NCBI RefSeq assembly: GCF_016808095.1
Contig: NC_068978.1
Span: 25,989,306 to 26,053,305 of the forward strand
DNA: 64,000 bases
Direction of reading: 5' to 3'
Source: Vigna angularis
Taxonomy: Eukaryota > Streptophyta > Magnoliopsida > Fabales > Fabaceae
Shown here one piece after another: positions 24,501 to 36,500 of the stretch. Numbering within the stretch: the stretch's first letter is position 1; each line of letters opens with the position of its first letter. The notes beneath the pieces were generated by a model. It was not told the DNA's origin, did no database searches, and saw only the letters and a list, made by a program, of their open reading frames with translations. Both the position numbers and the translations under genes were made by a program.

Positions 24501-27500
24501 GTGCATAGGAGATCAACTACTTGATATTGTACTTGGTAGGAATGTTGTAAGTTTAAAGAGTAAAAAACAAAATGTGGTAACAAGATCTAGTGTTGCAGCA
24601 GAGTCAAAGGCAATGGCACGAGATATGTGAACTACTATGGCTAAAAATCATCTTGAAAGACTGAGAATAAAGTGGGATGAACCAATGAGACTTTACTGTG
24701 ATAATAAATGATTGCTCATATGCAGTTACATTTCTTTATTTATTGAACATAAATGTAATTTATTGAGATGAATATAAACTATAGAAGTTGTTGAGTACTT
24801 TTTCACTTAAGCATTTCACACCATAATTCAGTCTTCACATTAAAATCAGCCAATTACAAAGAAAAATAAGCCATTAAAGGAACTGAAATCAGAATTAATC
24901 TTGAACTGCAGTTATTGATGAGTATACATACACAGTCCAGAATTTCTCCATTCCCATCTGATACAAGAATCCTATGATGATTGCAATCAGAAAAGAAGAG
25001 GCGATTATGACTTTCATCTGCAGAAACACAACCTGTAAAATAGGACAAAAGAAGTTGCAGTATCTAATTAATTTCAGTCAAACAGAACCAAAGAATTAAA
25101 TATAAATTATTATATCTACAGATTTTTAGTTATTAGCAAATTATAAACCTTCCTATCAATTTTCCCTGGACTAATATCTGAATCCTCCATGACCAGCAAA
25201 GAAAAAATCCAATTGTTTCATTGTAGTTTGGGACATCCTTCATTTCAGGTCATAAAGTCAATATTTCCTTCCTTGTTTAAAAGTTTAAATCTGGAAAGTC
25301 TTCATTGTGAGGTGTGAGCTTGCCAAACACAAGTGTGTACCTTTTCCTATCAGCAATAAACTAATGTTCAAACTAGACCACTTCTTTTCCAAAATAATGT
25401 TCCAAAAAAGTTTTGGGGTGAAGCTATACTCACTACTACTTACTTGATTAATAGATTACCTTTTACTGTTTTATCCTCAAAAAGCCCCATGGAAGTCTTA
25501 AACTCATTCTACCCACGCGTAATACATACATATAACCTTCAACCTAGAATATTTGGGTGTGTCTCCTTTGTACATGTTCATAGTAATGGAAGAGGAAAAC
25601 CTGACCCAAGGGTAAGAAAATATATTTTCTTGGCTTTGATACCACTTGATGGCTCCTACTTTAGTGAAGATGAGAGACCATGTTATGACAAGTCTTAAAT
25701 ACCAACAGAGCCAAGGGGACCACACTTTATTCATCAAACATTCTGATTCAGGGGAAGTAACAAAGGTTGAGCCAATGCCTTGCCAAGGAATTTGAAATCA
25801 AGACTTTAGGAAAACCAGCAAGTACACTTATTGATCCAAATATAAAGTTGGGAAATGCAGAGGAGGATGTTTCTGTGAATAAAGAAATGTACCAAAGACT
25901 TGTGAGAAGACTCATTTACCTCACACTAGACCAGATATTGCCTTTGTTGTAAGTTTAGTTAGTCAATTTATGCACAAACCAAAGGAAGCATAGTTACAAG
26001 TTGCACTTAGAATTTCCAGTATTTAAAAGGGACTCCAAGAAGAGGAATTTTGTTCAAAAGAAATAAGAATGCTAGTCATGAGGCATATACAAATGTTGAT
26101 TATGCCGGTTTAGTTGTGGATAGGAGGTCAACTACTGGATATTGTACTTTTCTTGGTGGATACCTAGTAACTTGGAAGAGCAAAAAAAAAAGTGTGATAA
26201 CTAGATCTAGTGCTGAAGTAGAATTTCGAGCAATGGTCCAAGGAATATGTGAACTTTTATGACTAAAGATTATATTGGAAGACTTAAGGATAAAGTGGGA
26301 TGAACCTATGAGGTTATATTATGATAATAAATCTACAATTAGTATAGCCCACAATTCAGTACAGCATGATAGAACCAAACATATTGAGGTGGACAGACAT
26401 TTTATCAAAGAGAAGCTTGATTGTGGCTTGATTTGTACCCTATATGTGTCCACTCAAGGTCAACTTGCAGGCATACTATAGGCAAGGGAAAAACGAGGGG
26501 GATCTGGAAAATATACTATAGGAAGAGAAATAAAAATAGAAATAGTTAATTGGTTAACAGTTAGTTGTTATGTGAAATGAGATGGAGACTTTTTGTAAAA
26601 GTCTAAATATTGTCATGTATAGGAGAGGAGAAGGGGGAATGAAAATTTGTAGATTGAGCTTTAGCTCTTTGTGAGGTTCCTAACACATACTCACCAAGGG
26701 GTTGAGTAGCAATAATTTTGAAAGAATTATATCCAAGCTGGGAATAGAAAACACTTACTCACCAGGGAGTGCCAAAATATATTTTAGGAAATTTTAGATA
26801 TTATTACCATGTATTTAATTTGTTATATTTTGTGTATCTTGCTATTATTGCTAGTATAATAATCCCACAATTCTAGGGATTTGTTTCGTAGAATAGGTTG
26901 TTTTTTATTTCCTAAAACATTCTATAGGCTCTTGTATATATATCCATTGTATGTAAGAAGACATACATAATAAGAAATATAATCTTTCTCCTAAATTTGA
27001 TAGTTTATTATGTAACCAGGATCCAACAGAATGGCACAAATATCCTATGATTACCATCATTTTTAATGCAATCGTTATACTTTGAGAGCACAAACTACCA
27101 ATATTTTATTGGATTCTCTCAGTTGCAAACTATTTCAAGAAAATGTCCACCAAATATGTGGAAGTTACAACAAATGCCCATTGTTGTATGGTTCTTCAAT
27201 ACATGTGAAGGATTAAGAGACATTTCGCTGAATTTCAAATGCCCATTGAACATAATGAATACATTCCCTACTGAATTTAGATGCTTGATTTTATTCCATC
27301 TAGAGGAGATATTCGTTTATTTAGTTTCGGACCATCTATCTCAGTCATATCCATTATAATAAGCTATTCAGTAATTCCTTTTGGCTATAACTTTGTTTTA
27401 TCTGATCTGAATATTGGTGTTTTTTTATGGATTGCTATTTCGAGTATTGCCCCCATTGGACTTCTTATGTCAGGATATGGGTCAAATAATAAATATTCCT

Positions 27501-30500
27501 TTTTGGGTGGTCTACGAGCAGCTGCTCAATCAATTAGTTATGAAATACCATTAACTCTATGTGTGTTATCGATATCTCTATGTGTGCTTCGTTGAGACAG
27601 AAATTTTTTGATACTCTTTCCTATAAGCCTCTCCTTATATTTAATATTTAAAGTACAAAAAGAATCTATAAAGAATATATCTATATTCTTTTCGCATTTG
27701 GATTGAATAATTGAATCAGATAGTTATATGAGTGCAATAAAACAGCTTTTATTGAATATAATTGATAGAATACATACTCTATTACTGATAGAGAAAGTAT
27801 GATTATTTCAAATTGCAGTAAAAATATTGAGTCTAATTTTCTATGTATAAGAATAAGGTGAAAAAATCAATGAAATTCTAGAATTAGATTCTATATATTT
27901 TATTCTATATATAGAAGTGGTTGTTTTTCCCAAGATTTGTTGATTAGTAATCCAGTCTTGAAGCGGACGCAAAAGACCAACCTTTTTAAAATTTTCAATA
28001 TCATTTGTATGAATTAGCATACATATATTAACAAAATTAAAAAAAGGGATTAATATATTAATATAATAAAAAAAATGAATGGATGGCTAGAAACACCAAA
28101 ATACACAAAAGATTAGTAACGTATATTTATTTTTGAAATTATCCAAAAGAGTATTTATGTATAATAGAAAAAGAATACTAATGGGGACTTGAAGTTGGTA
28201 GAAAAAATAAGGCAGTACTCCCCACAATTCCGATCTAGAGTATACTTCCATCCATTGATTAAATAAATAACTATCAGGAACGAAATAATCCTTTAATTTT
28301 TGGAAGTCCCCTTTCTTTTGCTTGCACAAAAAAGAAAAAGTATAAGAGGTCAAAGTGATCTCCTTTTTCTTTTTTGTCTTATATCCTCCATATTTATGGA
28401 GATAGTCATAATTGAATTTAAAAAAGGAACATCTAATTCTTTTTCGGAATCGAAAATGATGTGGGAGTTCTTGATAATTTTAAAAGAGTATTTTATGCAA
28501 AAATGAAATTAAGTTATTACTCAACAAATTTAATTTTGAATTTTTTAAAGGATGAGATCAATTCAGAAATACCTTTTCTATTTTTTATTTATCTAAAGAA
28601 ATTCAATAAATGTTCAAATGTTTTGATTTTTTAAATAAGTGTGTCTTCATTTAAAATTTTTTTTAGAACAGACAGAATTCAATGGGTCTAATTCAGAACC
28701 GTCCGAGAAAATAGAATCTTCTCTATCTTAGGTATATATCAAGGGATAAATAATCGGACGGGTTCTTATATTTTTTGAAGGCTTTAAAGGAGCCGTATGA
28801 GATGAAAATCTCATGTACGGTTCTGTAATAGAGATGGTAACAGTAATGTCATCACCGACTAGGATTATCTAACAGTTTAAGTACAGTTGATATAGTTGAT
28901 GCACAATCCAAATATGGTTTTTGGGGATGGAATTTGTGGCGTCAACCTATGGGTTTCCTCGTTTTTCTAATCTCTTCCCTAGCAGAATGTGAAAGATTAC
29001 CTTTTGATTTACCAGAAGCGGAAGAAGAACTAATAGCGGGTTATCAAACCGAATATTCCGGTATCAAATTTGGTTTATTTTATGTTGCTTCCTATTTAAA
29101 CCTATTTGTTTCTTCCTTATTTGTAACAGTTCTTTATTTTGGTGATTCAAATATCTCTCAGTTGCAAACTATTTCAAGAAAATGTCCACCAAATATGTGG
29201 AAGTTACAACAAATGCCCATTGTTGTATGGTTCTTCAATACATGTGAAGGATTAAGAGACATTTCGCTGAATTTCAAATGCCCATTGAACATAATGAATA
29301 CATTCCCTACTGAATTTAGATGCTTGATTTGACATCATTATGTTTCACAAAAACAGAAAAGCATTTGATCACCGACATAACATTGAATTCAATCCACAGA
29401 AAGTGGTGGCAAATATATTACAGCACTTTAGAAAGACATGCAAAAGCATATTCTAATTAATGATGCAATATTGAGAAGGAAAGATAGAGGAGCATAAACT
29501 TCATTTGTCTGGCTCATTCTCAGGAAATCTGCCTAACAACTCTAGGATGAGATGGAAGAAATGCAGAAAAAACATTGATCAACCTATTGGTTACCTGGGT
29601 AATATAGGAGCAAATTCTGAAGAGGAGAAAAACTACATAGATCTTTAATTATCCAATGTTGCTCCAAAGATGTACATCTCACAACATCGAGCAACTTAGA
29701 ATGACCACCTGCTTTATCATCTAACTCCTGAACAGCTACATATGAGACCAACATCAAAAATTGTAAATATGCAGACATGAATCATGAAAAATCAACAAAT
29801 GGCACATCATTTGCTATGTTAGTCGTAGAAAATTCACAATTACCTTGGCTTAAAATTTCAAGACTTGCATCCTTCTCATGATAAATTACTGGGCTCCTAA
29901 AATTTTTAAACAACATGTAGCCCGCACCTTTCTCTATCTATACATATCAAATGAATTATATTAACTAAATGTACATGCAAGCATCAAAAATATATTCATA
30001 AACAAAATGGTAAAAGATAAGGCAGTCAGTCGTTAGGTATACATGAATAAAAGCAATTCCATATATTATTTATAAAATAGAAAGTGGAAGGAATATGTAT
30101 TTCTGCAAACTCTATAGTCAATATAACTATAAAATGTAAGACTCTTCTATCAAGCATTTTATAGTTTCTACCACAGATGAGTTTCTAAATCCCCAAAGTT
30201 TGTAGGACAGTAGGAGGAGCCACTCAACAAACAAGCATTCTTTCCAGCTCTGCATGTATTCAGCCTCCATCCTCACTGTCACTGTATAGTGAATAAGAGC
30301 AAATTATGTATTTTTCGCACATAAATTAAATATTCAAGTTAGCAAGTTCTCTGCATACCCACTCTAACCCATCAGTCCGTGAACTAGTACCCTATGGAAT
30401 GAAGCCTTGGGGAACTTATGACATTGGTTCCTAAGGATTGTAAATCACAAAAGAATGCCTGTTTGACAAGAATCATTAGAATAAAAACAATCAGCAACCT

Positions 30501-33500
30501 TAGCCTATAGTTTATGACTTCATCTGTAAAGACACGATAATCATAGACTCATAACTGATATGTAGTAAGATGCGACACACCTACAATCATCTAGTTTTAG
30601 TGGGTAGACTTAAGATTGAAACTGTAAAATAATTCTAGAGGGCTTGATTGATCCCTCTCACAATCTTCTATTTATAAGAATAAATTGATACACAAATACA
30701 TGATAAATAGGGTAACCCTAGACACAATATAATCATGATAAATAGGGTAATCCTAGACATAATATAATCATGATAAATAGGGTAACCCTTGACACACTAT
30801 AATGATGATAAAATAGGATAAATATCCTAACACTCCCCCTCAAGCTGGAGCATACAAATTGTATGTACCAAGCTTGGAACAAATAAACTCAATCCGAGGA
30901 CCCCTTAATGACTTGGTCAATACATCTGCGAGTTGATCGTTTGACCCAATAAACTCAGTACATATTTCTTTGGTCAACAACTTTTCACGAACAAAATGAC
31001 AATCAATTTCTATATGTTTAGTCCTCTCGTGAAACACTGGATTTGATGCAATGTGGAGAGCAGCTTGATTGTCGCAATACATCTTCATAGTATGGATGTC
31101 ACAAAATTTAACCTCTTGAAGGAATTGTTTCACCCATATAAGTTCACATGTTAGTGATGCCATTGCCCTATACTCGGCTTCCGCGGTTGATCGAGCTACT
31201 ACATTCTGTTTCTTACTTTTCCATGAAATAATGTTTCCTCCCAGAAAAACACAATATCCTGTTGTAGACCGTCTATCAATAGGTGAACCTGCCCAATATG
31301 CATCACAATACCCAGAGACATGAATGCTTCCTTTATCTTCATATAACAATCCTTGCCCGGGAGCCTTCTTTACATACCTTAGAATGCGAATGAGAGCATT
31401 CCAATGGTCAATACATGGAGCCTGCATGAACTGACTAACCACTCCAACTGCAAAGGATAGATCTGGCCTTGTAATAGTGAGATAAATCAGTTTGCCAACC
31501 AGCCTCCTATACCTCTCTGGATCGGAGAATAATTCACCTTCTTCTGTCCTTAATTTCTGGTTTGGGTCCATGGGACTGTCTACCGGTCTACAATCAATCA
31601 TGCCTGTTTCTTGTAATATATCAAGAGCATACTTCCTTTGGGAGATTACAACTCCATCTTTTGATTGCGCTACTTCAATGCCTAAGAAATATTTGAGACT
31701 TCCAAGATCCTTGGTTTGAAAATGTCTACACAAGTACTCTTTTAGTTGAGATATTCCAACAGCATCATTTCCTGTAATGACAATATCATCAACATATACT
31801 ATTAAGTAAACACATTTCCCGAGAGAAGAATGACAATAAAAAACTGAATGGTCTGCTTCACTGCGTTTTAGCCCAAATTTTTGAACAATGGAGCTAAACT
31901 TTCCAAACCAAGCACGTGGGGATTGCTTGAGGCCATATAGAGATCGATGCAATTTGCATACCATACCAGACTCCCCCTGAGCAACAAACCCTGGAGGTTG
32001 CTCCATATAAACTTCTTCCTCAAGATCACCATGTAGGAAGGCATTCTTGATATCCAATTGATGAAGTGGCCAGTGACGAATGGCTGCCATGGCAAAGAAG
32101 AGACGAATAGTAGTCATCTTGGCTACAGGAGAGAAAGTGTCACAATAATCAAGACCATAAACCTGAGTGTAACCTTTTGCAACAAGCCGAGCTTTGAGCC
32201 GATCAATTTCACCATCAGGGCCAACTTTAACTGCATACACCCATCGACAACCAACCGCCTTTTTTCCTGGGGGAAGGGGCACCAGCTCCCAAGTATTACT
32301 GTGGTCAAGAGCCTGCATTTCTGCAATCATAGCTTGTCGCCATCCAGGATGATCAAGTGCTTCTTTCACATTCTTGGGTATAACAACAGAGGACACTGAG
32401 GATAAAAGAGAAAAATAGGAGGGCGACAATCGATGATAGCTTAGAAAATTATAAATGGGATGAGGGTTCCGAGTGGAACGAGTACCTTTTCTGAGGGCAA
32501 TAGGCCATGCTGAATCATTTGCACCAGGAGGCGTGGGAGGAGGTGACGAGGGAGAAGAATCTGAAGTAGGAGATTCACCATTGTCTTGGGGAGGTGGACT
32601 ATCCATTGGGGCCCTGTGTGGGATGATCTCAGTATGTGGAGAAACAGGTGTAGAAGGATTGTGATCATGACTGGGAATGACAGAGACAGTGGAGCTATTT
32701 GACTCAACCATTGGAATAGGAAGGACCTGCTGGAGGATAGAAACATCCTGAACAGATGGAGAGAAGTAAGGAGTCTGTTCAAAGAATGTGACATTGGCAG
32801 ACATGTAATACTTCTTAGTTTCAGGGGAGTAACACCGATATCCTTTTTGAAGTCGAGAATAGCCTAAGAAGACACATTTGAGAGCGCGAGCGGAGAGTTT
32901 GTCTAGACCTGGAGACATGTCATGAACAAAACATACACAGCCAAACACTCGGGGAGATGTATGAAAGAGAGGATCATTAGGAAACAAAATGGAGAAAGGG
33001 ACTTTATTATCAAGAGAGGAGGAGGGCATCCTATTAATAAGATAACATGCAGTTAAGATGGCATCCCCCCAGTGATGGACAGGAATATGGGCACCAAGCA
33101 AAAGGGTACGAGCAGTTTCAACCAAGTGTCTATTTTTGCGTTCTGCTATACCATTTTGCTGTGGTGTATGAGGACAAGTAGACTGATGTAAGATACCATG
33201 GGAACTCAAGATGGCAGAAAAGGAGGATGAAAAATACTCTTTGGCATTATCACTTCTTAATATTTTGATTACTTGACCAAATTGATTCTTGATTTCATTC
33301 AAAAAGGATGTAAAGATAGCTAACAATTCAGAACGATTTTTCATAAGATAAACCCAAGTACATCTTGAATATTCATCAATAAAGGTAACAAAATATCTAT
33401 AACCAAAGGAGGAGATACGACTAGGTCCCCATATATCAGAATGGATGATGGAAAAACTAGAATTACATATTGATTGAGACCTTTTAGGAAAGGAAGATCT

Positions 33501-36500
33501 AACATGTTTTCCTAATTGACATGACTCACATTCTAAGGTTTGGAGACCACTAAGTTCAGGACACATCTTTTTTAATTTGGACAAATGAGGATGGCCAAGT
33601 CGATCATGTAGCACTTTAGGATTAAGAGCAGCAACACAAGACACCCTTGGACGAGATCCAAAATGGTATAATCCGCCAGCTTCATATCCTTCTCCAATCT
33701 GTCTCCCCGAACCACGCTCCTGTATAACAAAAGATTTATGATCAAAGGTTATTGAACAATTTAACATTTTAGTCAACTGGCTTAAGGAAATTAAATTAAA
33801 AGGACAATTAGGGACAAAAAGGACTGAGTTGAGATTGAGGGAGGGAGACAAAGAAACATGACCGACTCCTTTGGAAGAAGTTTTAGATCCATTTGCAAGG
33901 GTTATGAAATGAGGTTTTTCTCGAAAGGAAATAGATGAGAACAAAGAGGTATTACCAGAAATGTGATCAGAAGCACCTGAGTCAATTACCCATGAATTTT
34001 GACATTCCATAGATTGAGAAACGCAGGCTGTTGATGTATTGGGAGATTGAGATGGTTGTGCCAAGCTGTTAGACTTTAACCTTAAATACTCTTGATATTC
34101 ATCCTCAGAAAACATAGAAGTAGAGGTTTCAGTTTTCAAAGTGGAAGTTTCAGTCTTCGAAATATTGGCGGTTTTGGAAGGGAAACCATGTAAGGAGTAG
34201 CAATTCTCTTGAGTATGGCCCATCCTTTTACAATATGTGCATTGAGTACGTCCCCGACCTCCTCGTCCTCCTCCTCTAGTGCCACGTCCTCCTCTTCCTC
34301 GTGTGGCAACCATGACAGATGGTTCCACTAGTTCATGCGCTTCTTGAGTTTGAGATACCGGGACACGCAGAAGGCGAGTGGTCAATGTTTCCATAGAGGG
34401 GACCTCATGACTAGTTAGAAGTTGATCTCTGAGATGATCAAAATCGGGATGTAGGGCACGAAGGATCAACACCATGTAGAATTTGTCTAGTTTCTTTTTT
34501 ATATCCTCTAATGGATCTACTTCCAAAAACATCCTAAGTTCTTCGACAGCAGATTGGGCTTCAGTCATGAAGGACACCATATCATGGTCTGCCATTTTAA
34601 GAGATGCAAGTTTATTCGTAGTGTCATAGAGACGTTGAATATCGTTGGCATAAATGCTTTGGGCTTTCTTCCAAAAGGAGTGACAAGTTTTGAAAGCCCT
34701 CAAAGATACAAAAAGTTTGGGTTCCACTGATTGCCATAACAGGGCACACAACTGGAAATCTGCTTGTTTCCACTGATCAGCTTTTTCAGTAGGCACATGG
34801 CTTCCATCTCGCTCAAGGTGGTCATAATGCCCTTGGCCAAGGAACCACATTTCAACGGCAGCAGACCATGATAGATAATTTTTTCCATTTAGCTTCTCGG
34901 AGGTAATTGATGGACTTCCAGAGAAGGAAAGAGTACTGCCAGACGCCATTTCTGAAGAAGACGAATAGTACTAACGAAGAACAAGAAAACCCTAAGGGTT
35001 TAGACGAAGGAAACTTTGACAGTGATGGACGACGGTGGCCGGCAATGGCGGGCGGTGGCCGGCAATGGCGGGCGGTGGCCGGCGGTGACGGTGGCCGGAC
35101 GGTGGCCGGAGACGGTGGCCGGACGGTGGCCGGCGACGGCCGACGGTGGCCGACGGTTGACGGTGGCCGGCGGCGGGCAGCGGCGGGCGACAAAGAACTG
35201 TGGCGCCGGACAAATATATATTACGAGACAGAAACCAGAGCGGGATCGACCCGCTCTGATACCAACTTAAGATTGAAACTGTAAAATAATTCTAGAGGGC
35301 TTGATTGATCCCTCTCACAATCTTCTATTTATAAGAATAAATTGATACACAAATACATGATAAATAGGGTAACCCTAGACACAATATAATCATGATAAAT
35401 AGGGTAATCCTAGACATAATATAATCATGATAAATAGGGTAACTCTTGACACACTATAATGATGATAAAATAGGATAAATATCCTAACAGGTAGGATGGA
35501 GATGGTGTTGGAAGAAGAATCTGCCACCACTGCACGATGACGACAAACACATAATTAATATACAGTAACATGCTACAGACCTACAATGATCTAGTTTTAA
35601 TAAGTAGGATGGAAATGGAGTTGGAAGAAGAATCCCCCACATCTGCAACGATGAAGTCGGGTGCCACTTCTCAGATGTGTTGGGTGATACATTTACTACT
35701 TCCTGAAAATTTTGGCCAGGGATATTTTAGCAAGAATTAAACAAAGAAAATTCATAATGATAGAAATGCTAGTCTTTGCATGCATCAAGGCTTCATGCAC
35801 ACCAGAAGCTAAACAAAGGTATTATTAGTAGGATATTGAGTGTACTAGTAGAAGCTCTTAGAAAACTCTAGAGATCTCTATATAATTATGACTATAGGGT
35901 TAGAGTTTTGTATATATTGAGGCTGATGTACTGTTTCAAATAAAACAATTGAATAAAAATCTTCCCTCTTTCAAATTAATCCTTTCAAGTAAAGAGATTT
36001 ACCTCACCTTAGGAAATGTCTGCTGAGACAACAAAATGGGGAATGCTATATTTTCTTCCATCAGTAACTGCATTAGGTGCACTTGATCAGAAGAAGAGTG
36101 AATTGCTCCCAAACCAATAATGTTAATATGAGGAAACCTGCCACCAAAATATATTTAATTAATACAAATGTACATTAATACAAAGTGAGGAGAGAAAATA
36201 TAACTTTTGTATACCTCTTTTGAATTGTCTTTAATTTTTTAAGCGTAATGTCACAATTGAAATTACTTGCAGCTAGAACTAAAAATATTCCATCGGCTCC
36301 AAAAAGTTGGTCAATTTTTTCAGATCTATTTAACCAATAATGATGGGTGCCTGCATTTTAAAGAAAGGATAAATTACGTAATTGGCAAAATGTGGAGAGG
36401 ATGGACTATTTAACTCATTGAATCTAAAACTATTGACAAATGAACTAGTAAGATAGAAAAAATAAAAATATGGTGCATACAATTCAAAACTAAAATGTAT

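Larger units (their letters stand above)
27289..29158 (+). pseudogene. ndhA: Nuclear insertion of chloroplast DNA (NUPT): ndhA part, exon 1 - intron - exon 2
   Basis: ndhA encodes subunit A of the plastid NDH complex (PSI cyclic electron flow). Here only an internal part of exon 1 (27292-27581), the whole group II intron (27582-28868) and part of exon 2 (28869-29158) are present. Residues [50 protein letters not shown] and [18 protein letters not shown] are unmistakable. There are no stops within the exon parts. Start, end and plastid promoter are lacking, and nuclear splicing would not remove a group II intron, so it is a non-functional copy. It sits in intron 8 of the NHL gene, antisense to it. 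Confidence 0.95.
30608..35489 (-). mobile_element. Young, intact Ty1/copia retrotransposon
   Basis: The 225-bp LTRs (30608-30832, 35265-35489) differ at a single base. The target duplication GGTAG is exact (30603-30607, 35490-35494). Primer site and polypurine tract are both present, and one uninterrupted polyprotein fills the interior. The second unit of the host's 113-bp duplication shows what the site looked like before insertion. It inserted into intron 5/6 of the NHL gene in the gene's own direction. All parts needed for movement appear present, so it may be active or very recently active. Confidence 0.97.
30551..35660. repeat. 113-bp tandem duplication split by the copia insertion
   Basis: The segment around CTACAATCATCTAGTTTTAG (30581) recurs as CTACAATGATCTAGTTTTAA (35581). 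Flanks are similar on both sides: GATATGTAGTAAGATGC versus AATATACAGTAACATGC on the left, GGATGGAGATGGTGTTGG versus GGATGGAAATGGAGTTGG on the right. Subtracting the copia and one target duplication leaves a period of 113 bp. The copia (30608-35489) sits inside the first unit. Each unit holds one copy of the proposed NHL micro-exon. Confidence 0.8.

Noticed and set aside
27281..27595. 104-residue frame that looks like a functional NADH dehydrogenase subunit gene
   Set aside because: It is an internal piece of chloroplast ndhA with its group II intron, in nuclear context and lacking both ends.
34852..35284. Long open frames on both strands (Pro/Arg-rich and Gly-rich)
   Set aside because: They arise from the GC-rich minisatellite in the copia leader, which simply lacks stop codons.
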